Below are positions 54,048-61,214 of a stretch of DNA of 64,000 bases, piece after piece. Positions within the stretch are counted from its first letter, which is position 1, and every line of letters starts with the position of its first letter. This DNA is from Bacteroides intestinalis (GTDB lineage: Bacteria > Bacteroidota > Bacteroidia > Bacteroidales > Bacteroidaceae). The notes beneath the pieces were generated by a model, which saw only the letters and a list, made by a program, of their open reading frames with translations, had not been told where the DNA came from and ran no database searches. The translations under genes and the position numbers were made by a program. Location: positions 186,001 through 250,000 of the forward strand of contig NZ_QRZF01000007.1 of NCBI RefSeq assembly GCF_003464595.1. Reading direction: 5' to 3'.

Positions 54048-57047
54048 ATGCAAAACAAAGGATTTGTAAAGGTTTTTGCAATTTTGCTCACACTGGTATG
54101 TGTGTTCTACCTTTCCTTCTCTTTTGTGACTCGCCATTATAACAATAAGGCAAAAGAGTACGCAAAAGGCGATCTGAAGTTAGAGCAGGACTACCTGGAT
54201 TCTCTGTCAAACGAGAAAGTGTGGTTCGGCAATTGGACACTGAAACAGTGTCGTGAGATGGAGATCAGTTTAGGTTTGGACTTAAAGGGTGGTATGAACG
54301 TTATCCTTGAAGTTTCTGTTCCTGATGTTATCAAAGCATTGGCGGACAACAAAACCGATGAAGCATTCAACCAAGCATTGGCAACTGCCGCCAAACAGGC
54401 TATTAGCAGCCAGGATGACGTCATTACCCTGTTTGTTAGAGAGTATCACAGAATTGCTCCGGATGCACGTCTTTCTGAACTTTTCGCTACTCAACAATTA
54501 AAAGACAAAGTTAACCAAAAGACTCCCGACGCTGAAGTAGAAAAAGTACTGCGTTCGGAAGTAAAAGCCGCAGTTGATAACTCATACAATGTACTCCGTA
54601 CTCGTATCGACCGCTTTGGTGTGGTTCAGCCCAATATCCAGAGTCTGGAAGACAAGATGGGACGTATCATGGTGGAACTTCCGGGTATCAAAGAACCGGA
54701 GCGTGTAAGAAAATTACTGCAAGGTTCTGCTAATCTGGAGTTTTGGGAAACGTACAATGCAAAGGATGTTGCACCTTATCTGCAAGCTGCTGATAACAAA
54801 CTGCGCAGCATTTTATCTAATGAAGCACCGGCTGACAGTGTAGCCGTTGACAGCACTGCTACTCCGGTTGTGGCACAAGCTACCAGCACTGCCGATAGTC
54901 TTGCCGCAGCATTGAAAGGTGAAAACAAAGCACAATCTGTAGATTTAGCACAAATTAAGAAAGAACACCCGTTACTGGCTGTTCTACAAATTAACTCCAG
55001 CGGACAAGGTCCCGTTGTAGCTTATGCTAATTACAAGGATACAGCTGACATCAACAGATATCTTTCTATGAAAGAAATCCAGTCTGAACTTCCGAAAGAT
55101 CTCCGTCTGAAATGGGGTGTTTCTGCTTATGAATACGATCCTAAAGGACAGACTTTCGAACTTTACGCTATCCGTTCAACCGAACGTAACGGACGTGCTC
55201 CGTTGGAAGGCGACGTTGTTGTAAGCGCTAAAGACGAATACGACCAATTTGGCAAGCCTGCTGTAAGTATGTCTATGAATACAGACGGTTCACGCCGCTG
55301 GGCTCAGTTGACTAAGCAGAACATTGGTAAGAGCATTGCTATCGTATTGGACGGCTATGTATATTCTGCACCGAATGTAAATACAGAAATTACAGGTGGT
55401 AACTCACAAATTACCGGGCACTTCACTCCTGAGCAAGCAAAAGACTTAGCGAACGTATTGAAGTCAGGTAAGATGCCGGCTCCTGCACGTATCGTTCAGG
55501 AAGATATCGTAGGTCCGTCTTTGGGACAAGCTTCTATCAACGCCGGTGTATTCTCATTCATCGTTGCATTGATTCTGTTGATGGTTTATATGTGCACTAT
55601 GTACGGTTTCATTCCGGGTATGGTTGCCAATGGTGCACTGGTATTGAACATGTTCTTTACATTGGGTATCCTCTCGTCTTTCCAGGCGGCCTTGACAATG
55701 TCCGGTATTGCCGGTATGGTGTTGGCACTGGGTATGGCTGTGGATGCTAATGTATTGATTTACGAACGTACCAAAGAAGAATTGCGTGCAGGTAAGGGTG
55801 TGAAGAAAGCACTCGCAGATGGTTACTCCAACGCATTCTCAGCTATCTTCGACTCTAACTTAACTTCTATTATTACAGGTATAATCCTGTTCAACTTCGG
55901 TACAGGTCCTATCCGTGGTTTCGCCACGACTTTGATTATCGGTATCTTGATTTCATTCTTTACCGCTGTGTTTATGACACGTTTGGTTTATGAATACTTC
56001 ATGAATAAAGATAAATGGTTGAACCTGACCTTCTCTTCTAAGATCTCCAAGAACTTGATGGCGAATGTACATTTTGACTTCATGGGTGGTAATAAGAAGT
56101 GGTTGACAATTACAGGTGTTATTCTTGTAATCTGTATCGGTTCACTCTTTGTACGCGGCCTAAGCCAAAGTATCGACTTCACAGGTGGACGTAACTTCAA
56201 GGTACAATTTGAGAATGCGGTAGAACCAGAACAAGTACGCGAGTTAATCTCCAGTAAATTTGGTGACGCTAACGTTAGTGTAATCGCTATCGGTACAGAT
56301 AAGAAAACTGTACGTATCAGTACAAACTATCGTATTGAAGAAGACGGCAACAATGTTGACTCTGAAATAGAAGCATATCTCTATGAGACATTGAAGCCCG
56401 TATTGACGCAAAACATTACTCTGGAAACATTTATCGATCGTGAAAACCATACTGGTGGTAGTATCGTCAGCTCACAGAAAGTAGGTCCGAGTATTGCAGA
56501 TGATATCAAAACTTCGGCTATGTGGTCTGTAGTGCTTGCTTTGATTGCTATTGGTCTGTACATCTTGATTCGTTTCCGTAACATTGCATATAGTGTAGGT
56601 TCTGTAGCTGCACTGACAAGTGATACATTGATGATTCTGGGCGCTTATTCTCTCTGCTGGGGCTGGATGCCATTCTCACTGGAAATTGACCAGACATTCA
56701 TCGGTGCTATTCTGACAGCTATCGGTTACTCTATCAATGACAAGGTGGTAATCTTCGACCGTGTACGTGAGTTCTTCGGCTTGTATCCGAAACGTGACAG
56801 AAAACAACTGTTCAACGACTCATTGAATACAACTCTGGCACGTACTATCAATACTTCATTGAGTACATTGATTGTGTTGCTGTGTATCTTCATCCTTGGT
56901 GGTGATTCTATCCGCAGCTTCGCATTCGCAATGATTCTCGGTGTTGTAATTGGTACATTGTCTTCTTTGTTCATTGCATCTCCTATCGCATACATGATGT
57001 TGAAGAACAAAAAAATAGCTGAACCTGCTGCTGAAGTAGCTAAATAA
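54048..57047 (+). CDS. secDF: Protein translocase SecDF (fused SecD-SecF)
   Basis: 999 residues. One chain contains SecD (about 1-640) and SecF (about 670-990): the SecD TM1, periplasmic P1 domain (LGLDLKGGMNVILEVSVPD, VVQPNIQSLEDKMGRIMVELPGI), FGKPAVSMSMNTDGSRRWAQLT, the TM block with GMAVDANVLIYERTKEELRAGKG, then SecF with IDFTGGRNFKVQF, AIGYSINDKVVIFDRVREFF and the last TM helices. The fused form is typical of Bacteroidetes. It uses the proton gradient to pull proteins through SecYEG. Codon use is that of a well-expressed gene. Confidence 0.97.
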   Translation: MQNKGFVKVFAILLTLVCVFYLSFSFVTRHYNNKAKEYAKGDLKLEQDYLDSLSNEKVWFGNWTLKQCREMEISLGLDLKGGMNVILEVSVPDVIKALADNKTDEAFNQALATAAKQAISSQDDVITLFVREYHRIAPDARLSELFATQQLKDKVNQKTPDAEVEKVLRSEVKAAVDNSYNVLRTRIDRFGVVQPNIQSLEDKMGRIMVELPGIKEPERVRKLLQGSANLEFWETYNAKDVAPYLQAADNKLRSILSNEAPADSVAVDSTATPVVAQATSTADSLAAALKGENKAQSVDLAQIKKEHPLLAVLQINSSGQGPVVAYANYKDTADINRYLSMKEIQSELPKDLRLKWGVSAYEYDPKGQTFELYAIRSTERNGRAPLEGDVVVSAKDEYDQFGKPAVSMSMNTDGSRRWAQLTKQNIGKSIAIVLDGYVYSAPNVNTEITGGNSQITGHFTPEQAKDLANVLKSGKMPAPARIVQEDIVGPSLGQASINAGVFSFIVALILLMVYMCTMYGFIPGMVANGALVLNMFFTLGILSSFQAALTMSGIAGMVLALGMAVDANVLIYERTKEELRAGKGVKKALADGYSNAFSAIFDSNLTSIITGIILFNFGTGPIRGFATTLIIGILISFFTAVFMTRLVYEYFMNKDKWLNLTFSSKISKNLMANVHFDFMGGNKKWLTITGVILVICIGSLFVRGLSQSIDFTGGRNFKVQFENAVEPEQVRELISSKFGDANVSVIAIGTDKKTVRISTNYRIEEDGNNVDSEIEAYLYETLKPVLTQNITLETFIDRENHTGGSIVSSQKVGPSIADDIKTSAMWSVVLALIAIGLYILIRFRNIAYSVGSVAALTSDTLMILGAYSLCWGWMPFSLEIDQTFIGAILTAIGYSINDKVVIFDRVREFFGLYPKRDRKQLFNDSLNTTLARTINTSLSTLIVLLCIFILGGDSIRSFAFAMILGVVIGTLSSLFIASPIAYMMLKNKKIAEPAAEVAK

Positions 57048-57065
57048 GAACTATAAAGTTAACGA

Positions 57066-57103
57066 TAAAAAAGGGAAGTCGATTCGTTCGACTTCCCTTT
57101 TTA
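57066..57103 (+). terminator. Terminator of secDF
   Basis: Stem AAGGGAAGTCGA/TCGACTTCCCTT with a 5-nt loop, flanked by A and T runs, 24 bp after the stop. It ends just before the 3' end of the tRNA on the other strand and may act both ways. Confidence 0.85.
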
Positions 57104-57108
57104 TTTTG

Positions 57109-57180
57109 TAGTCCCGAGGGGAATCGAACCCCTATCTAAAGTTTAGGAAACTTCTATTCTATCCGTTGAACTACAGGACC
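57109..57180 (-). tRNA. tRNA-Arg(CCT)
   Basis: A 72-nt cloverleaf on the minus strand: acceptor GGTCCTG/CGGGACT (with two G-U pairs, including position 1-72), D stem GTTC/GAAT, anticodon stem GAAGT/ACTTT with loop TTCCTAA, anticodon CCT (reads AGG), T stem AGGGG/CCCCT with loop TTCGATT, discriminator A. CCA is not encoded. Confidence 0.95.
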
Positions 57181-57197
57181 AGCAACATTTGCGGTTG

Positions 57198-57227
57198 CAA
57201 AGATAAGGCATTCTCCCGATTTTACAA
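57198..57227 (-). promoter_or_regulatory. Promoter of tRNA-Arg(CCT)
   Basis: Minus-strand TTG (57225-57227), 19 bp, TATCTTTG (57198-57205), a full Bacteroides consensus, 18 bp before the tRNA. Confidence 0.65.
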
Positions 57228-57629
57228 GGCCGAACGAATCTTTTATCGAGAAGTCAAGAAAATACAAGCAACACAAGATTTTATCAAAGTGTAAAGTCAA
57301 AACAGCTTCACACAGCATCAAATTAAGCATCCACACTTACATTTAGTCAACACATGCATCAGCAGAACAAATGATAATATGCAACTTTTATTCGTTCAAG
57401 TCAGACACATAGTCAGAGTTTTGTTCACTCCAAATATCAAAAAACACTCATTTCTCAATTCTTTTAGTACACAATCACAGATTAACTCAAAAAGATTTTG
57501 CCAAGTCGCATAACTTTCCGACATTTGCAAACGTGCCTATAAAAAGCGTAGTACTTTTTGTAAGTACCCCAACCAACATGAAAACAGATTTTAAGTGATC
57601 CTATAAATTAATCATAGTAATACGAAATT
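57228..57629. other. AT-rich spacer upstream of korA
   Basis: About 400 bp without a gene. Near the korA end is GTACTT-TTTGT-AAGTAC (57551-57567), a 6-bp dyad that also contains TACTTTTTG, a -7-like box with one extra base; it may be the korA promoter, about 70 bp before the ATG. Confidence 0.45.
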
Positions 57630-59477
57630 ATGGCAAACGACATGATGGTAAAAGAACTGGATCAAGTGGTAGTCCGCTTTTCCGGAGACTCCGGCGATGG
57701 TATGCAGCTCGCCGGCAACATCTTTTCAACAGTATCGGCTACGGTGGGAAATGACATCAGTACTTTCCCCGACTATCCCGCAGATATCCGCGCCCCGCAA
57801 GGCTCTCTGACCGGCGTATCAGGTTTCCAGGTACACATCGGCGCCAACAAAGTATTCACCCCGGGTGATAAATGCGACGTATTGGTAGCTATGAACGCTG
57901 CCGCATTGAAAACACAGTATAAGTTTGCTAAGTCTACTGCTTGCATCATTATCGACACAGACTGTTTCCAAGCTTCCGATTTACAGAAAGCCGCTTTCAA
58001 GACTGACAATCCTATCGAAGAAATGGGTATCAAGCAAGATGTTATTGCTGCCCCTATTTCTCAAATGGTGAAAGACTGTCTGGCAGAAACAGGTATGGAT
58101 AACAAAGCAATGCTGAAATGCCGCAACATGTTCGCTCTTGGCTTGGTATGCTGGTTGTTCAATCGCGACCTGAAGATTGCAGAAGATTTCCTTAGAGAGA
58201 AGTTTGCAAAAAAGCCGGAAATAGCAGAAGCTAACATCAAGGTGATTCACGCCGGTTACGACTATGGTCACAATACACACGCTTCCGTAGCACATACTTA
58301 TAAGATAGAAAGTAAGATAAAGACGCCCGGAATATACATGGATATCATGGGCAACAAAGCTACAGCCTACGGTTTCATTGCTGCTGCTGAAAAAGCAGGT
58401 CTGAAGTTATTCCTGGGTTCTTATCCCATCACTCCGGCTACGGACGTATTACATGAACTCTCCAAACATAAATCCTTAGGTGTCATTACCGTCCAATGCG
58501 AAGATGAGATTTCCGGCTGTGCTACGGCTATCGGTGCTTCTTTTGCTGGTGCATTGGCTGTAACTACCACTTCCGGCCCGGGTGTCTGCCTGAAATCAGA
58601 GGCTATGAACCTTGCAGTGATTACAGAACTTCCTCTGGTTGTTCTGGATGTACAACGCGGTGGTCCTTCCACAGGTTTGCCGACTAAATCGGAACAAACT
58701 GACTTATTGCAGGCTTTGTTTGGCCGTAACGGCGAAAGCCCAATGCCAGTTATTGCTGCAACCTCACCGACAAACTGCTTCGATGCAGCCTATGCAGCTT
58801 GTAAGATGGCTTTGGAACACATGACTCCGGTAGTTCTGTTGACAGACGGTTTCGTAGCCAACGGCTCCGGTGCATGGAAGCTGCCGAATCTGGATACATA
58901 TCCTGAAATCAAACCTCAGTATGTTACTCCTGAAATGAAGGATAACTATACTCCTTATAAACGCAATCCTGAGAACCAGGTACGCTACTGGGCCGTTCCG
59001 GGACAAGAAGGCTATACTCATATCCTCGGTGGTCTGGAAAAAGACAGCAACACTGGTGCGATCTCTACCGATCCTGAAAACCACAATCTGATGTGCCACC
59101 TGCGTGCAGAAAAAGTTGCAAAGATTGCTGTACCCGATGTAGAGGTACAAGGCTGTGCAGATGATGCAGACCTGCTGATTGTAGGTTTTGGCGGTACTTA
59201 CGGACACTTGTATTCTGCTATGGAAGAGATGAACAAAGCCGGACAAAAAGTAGCCTTAGCTCACTTCTCTTATATCAATCCGCTGCCTAAAAATACGGCT
59301 GAAGTATTGAAGAAATACAAGAAAGTGGTAGTTGCCGAACAGAATCTGGGACAATTTGCCGGTTATCTCCGCATGAAGGTGGATAATTTCACTCCGTATC
59401 AATTCAATGAAGTCAAGGGACAGCCGTTCTTAGTAAGTGAACTGGTGGCTGCCTTCACCGAGATTTTAAATAAATAA
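57630..59477 (+). CDS. korA: 2-oxoacid:ferredoxin oxidoreductase, fused gamma-alpha subunit (KorA type)
   Basis: 615 residues. The gamma-type domain comes first (about 10-185; VVVRFSGDSGDGMQLAGNIFSTV, DYPADIRAPQGSLTGVSGFQVHIG), then the alpha subunit (about 220-610; MGNKATAYGFIAAAEKAGLKLFLGSYPITPATDVLHELSK, QCEDEISGCATAIGASFAGALAVTTTSGPGVCLKSEAMNLAV, DVQRGGPSTGLPTKSEQTDLLQALFGR). This fusion plus a separate beta subunit is the KorAB layout that converts 2-oxoglutarate (or a similar acid) and CoA to the acyl-CoA with reduced ferredoxin, in the cytosol. Specificity for 2-oxoglutarate is inferred. It is followed after 24 bp by korB. Confidence 0.93.
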   Translation: MANDMMVKELDQVVVRFSGDSGDGMQLAGNIFSTVSATVGNDISTFPDYPADIRAPQGSLTGVSGFQVHIGANKVFTPGDKCDVLVAMNAAALKTQYKFAKSTACIIIDTDCFQASDLQKAAFKTDNPIEEMGIKQDVIAAPISQMVKDCLAETGMDNKAMLKCRNMFALGLVCWLFNRDLKIAEDFLREKFAKKPEIAEANIKVIHAGYDYGHNTHASVAHTYKIESKIKTPGIYMDIMGNKATAYGFIAAAEKAGLKLFLGSYPITPATDVLHELSKHKSLGVITVQCEDEISGCATAIGASFAGALAVTTTSGPGVCLKSEAMNLAVITELPLVVLDVQRGGPSTGLPTKSEQTDLLQALFGRNGESPMPVIAATSPTNCFDAAYAACKMALEHMTPVVLLTDGFVANGSGAWKLPNLDTYPEIKPQYVTPEMKDNYTPYKRNPENQVRYWAVPGQEGYTHILGGLEKDSNTGAISTDPENHNLMCHLRAEKVAKIAVPDVEVQGCADDADLLIVGFGGTYGHLYSAMEEMNKAGQKVALAHFSYINPLPKNTAEVLKKYKKVVVAEQNLGQFAGYLRMKVDNFTPYQFNEVKGQPFLVSELVAAFTEILNK

Positions 59478-59501
59478 TAACCCCGTAAAGTATCGAAAGA
59501 C

Positions 59502-60506
59502 ATGAGCGAATATACAGCTAAAGATTTCAAAAAAGGACAGCCTCGTTGGTGTCCGGGTTGCGGTGACCACTTCTTCTTGAATTCACTGCACAAAGCACTG
59601 GCAGAAATCGGTGTTAAGCCTTGGGAAACTGCCGTTATTTCGGGTATCGGTTGCTCCAGCCGTCTGCCTTATTATATGAATACGTATGCGATGCAGACTA
59701 TCCACGGACGTGCTGCCGCCATCTCTACCGGATGTAAAGTAACCAATCCTAACCTGAGCGTTTGGCAGGTTTCAGGTGATGGTGACGGTCTGGCTATCGG
59801 TGGTAACCACTTTATCCATGCTATCCGTCGTAATATAGATATCAACATTCTATTGCTGAACAACCGCATCTACGGTCTGACAAAAGGACAATATTCCCCG
59901 ACGTCTCCCCGTGGCTTCGTCAGCAAATCCTCTCCTTATGGTACGGTAGAAGATCCGTTCCACCCGGCTGAACTCTGCTTCGGTGCCCGTGGACGTTTCT
60001 TTGCACGCTGTGTAGCCACAGATGGTCCCGGCACAGGAGAAGTTCTGAAGGCTGCTGCTAATCATAAAGGAACTGCTGTGTGTGAGATTTTGCAACACTG
60101 CGTTATCTTCAATGACGGAACCTACGACTCTGTATACAACAAAGACGGACGTGCCAAGAATGCTATCTACCTGGAACACGGTAAGCCAATGCTTTTCGGT
60201 GAGAACAAAGAGTTTGGATTGATGCAGGAAGGTTTCGGACTGAAAGTTGTGAAGCTGGGCGAGAACGGTATCACAGAAAAGGATATCCTTGTTCATGATG
60301 CACACTGCATGGATAATACATTGCAACTGAAATTGGCTCTGATGGAAGGTCCTGACTTCCCGGTTGCTCTCGGTGTAATCCGCGATGTGGAAGCTCCGAC
60401 TTATGACGATGCTGTAATGGAACAGATTGAAGAAGTATCAGCAAAGAAGAAGTATCACAACTTCAAGGAACTGTTGATGACGAATGATATTTGGGAAGTA
60501 AAGTAA
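59502..60506 (+). CDS. korB: 2-oxoacid:ferredoxin oxidoreductase, beta subunit (KorB type)
   Basis: 334 residues. TPP-binding subunit: RWCPGCGDHFFLNSLHKAL, ISGIGCSSRLPYYMNTYAMQTIHGRAAAISTG, the TPP/Mg motif SGDGDGLAIGGNHFIHAIRRNIDINILLLNNRIYGLTKGQYSPTS, and CEILQHCVIFNDG. There is no separate 4Fe-4S ferredoxin domain; the four conserved Cys of this type hold the cluster. Together with KorA it makes the complete enzyme. It ends at a strong terminator. Confidence 0.95.
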   Translation: MSEYTAKDFKKGQPRWCPGCGDHFFLNSLHKALAEIGVKPWETAVISGIGCSSRLPYYMNTYAMQTIHGRAAAISTGCKVTNPNLSVWQVSGDGDGLAIGGNHFIHAIRRNIDINILLLNNRIYGLTKGQYSPTSPRGFVSKSSPYGTVEDPFHPAELCFGARGRFFARCVATDGPGTGEVLKAAANHKGTAVCEILQHCVIFNDGTYDSVYNKDGRAKNAIYLEHGKPMLFGENKEFGLMQEGFGLKVVKLGENGITEKDILVHDAHCMDNTLQLKLALMEGPDFPVALGVIRDVEAPTYDDAVMEQIEEVSAKKKYHNFKELLMTNDIWEVK

Positions 60507-60535
60507 GCGAATACAATACTTCTTTCTGATAAAAG

Positions 60536-60579
60536 CCTCATTACCGTTACTACTTTATAGAACGGTAATGAGGTTTCTT
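60536..60579 (+). terminator. Terminator of korAB
   Basis: Perfect 13-bp stem CCTCATTACCGTT/AACGGTAATGAGG with a 12-nt loop, followed by TTTCTTC, 30 bp after the korB stop. Confidence 0.8.
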
Positions 60580-60673
60580 CGTAACCGGCAACGGCTAACC
60601 CCCAAAAACAGTATGAATTTTAGGATTATAATCCCAAATGTTAGTATGATATTGGGGATTTGAATTTTAAAAG

Positions 60674-60793
60674 CTTACAGATGCTTTATGGGAAAACTTC
60701 TTCATCAGCGAACGCATCAAAGCAAATCATTACAAAGGAAATCATGCCAAAAGTTTCTTTTGAAGAACCACGCAGCAACAAGAAATAGACTAC
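60674..60793 (+). pseudogene. C-terminal scrap of an AAA/DUF4143-type ATPase gene with a nonsense codon
   Basis: My translation of this frame gives DALWENFFISERIKANHY...AKSFF, a stop (TGA at 60761-60763), then RTTQQQEIDY. This fits the ALWENFLISERxKxNHYxGxYxxxYFWRTxQQQEIDYIEE motif of the DUF4143/AAA_14 ATPase family, with the expected Trp codon TGG changed to TGA. No start and no upstream body remain (TAA at 60668). Confidence 0.65.
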
Positions 60794-60794
60794 T

Positions 60795-60904
60795 TTTCTC
60801 AAATATTCTCGCCATTATGAGAATAAAATCTCATAGTAAAGAGAATATTTTCTCATACTCATGAGTTTTTCTTCTCATAACAGTGAGAAAAATCTTTGTT
60901 AAGG
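60795..60904. repeat. 22-bp-period array C (about 5 units)
   Basis: Units begin at 60795, 60817, 60839, 60861 and 60883. The centre three are 18-bp quasi-palindromes plus 4 bp: ATGAGAATAAAATCTCAT, AAGAGAATATTTTCTCAT, ATGAGTTTTTCTTCTCAT. The outer units are degenerate (for example GTGAGAAAAATC). The array starts 2 bp after the ATPase scrap. Confidence 0.8.
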
Positions 60905-60995
60905 CATAAGAAAGCAGTCCTCACCTTAGCTCTTTTGATTCATGACTTTATCGTCCTATCACCTTACCACCTTATCACTTTTTTATTTCTTTCTC

Positions 60996-61025
60996 TTTGA
61001 TAATAAAAGAATTAGTGTATATTTG
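60996..61025 (+). promoter_or_regulatory. Promoter of the proline-catabolic gene
   Basis: TTTG (60996-60999), 18 bp, TATATTTG (61018-61025), close to consensus. It would give a leader of about 180 nt before the ATG at 61215. Confidence 0.6.
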
Positions 61026-61061
61026 CATCAGGCATACATTAACCTTTAACATCACTGTACT

Positions 61062-61166
61062 ATGGGTAGAAGATTAATCTTTGACCGGTTTTCCCAGCAA
61101 GCTCTCCAGACCTTGCACCGGTATCGTGCCGTAATGTTCAGTCCCACCCTTTATTCATGTTTTTAG
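61062..61166 (+). CDS. Possible 34-residue leader peptide
   Basis: ATG 61062 to TAG 61166 encodes 34 residues beginning MGRRLIFDRFSQQALQTL. It lies wholly within the leader of the next gene, over a hairpin (ACCGGT 61084-61089 with 61117-61122; GCAAG/CTTGC inside). No Pro codon run is visible: only one Pro. It may be a regulatory upstream ORF or chance. Confidence 0.25.
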   Translation: MGRRLIFDRFSQQALQTLHRYRAVMFSPTLYSCF

Positions 61167-61214
61167 TTCGCGAGTGATATTTATTTTCAGTCATTTACTA
61201 AACATGAATAGATT

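Larger units (their letters stand above)
60580..60995. other. Spacer between korB and the proline-catabolic gene
   Basis: No intact gene. It contains a pseudogene scrap (60674-60793) directly followed by a 22-bp-period array (60795 on), and a weaker dyad AATCCCAAAT...ATTGGGGATT (60628-60660). Confidence 0.5.

Noticed and set aside
58764..60326. Antisense ORFs of about 160 residues within korA and korB
   Set aside because: They are shadows of strongly conserved coding sequence on the plus strand, with Cys/Phe/His-rich composition typical of antisense frames.
61031..61214. Riboswitch in the leader of the proline-catabolic gene
   Set aside because: A hairpin is present but no known riboswitch core could be recognised; reported only as leader structure.
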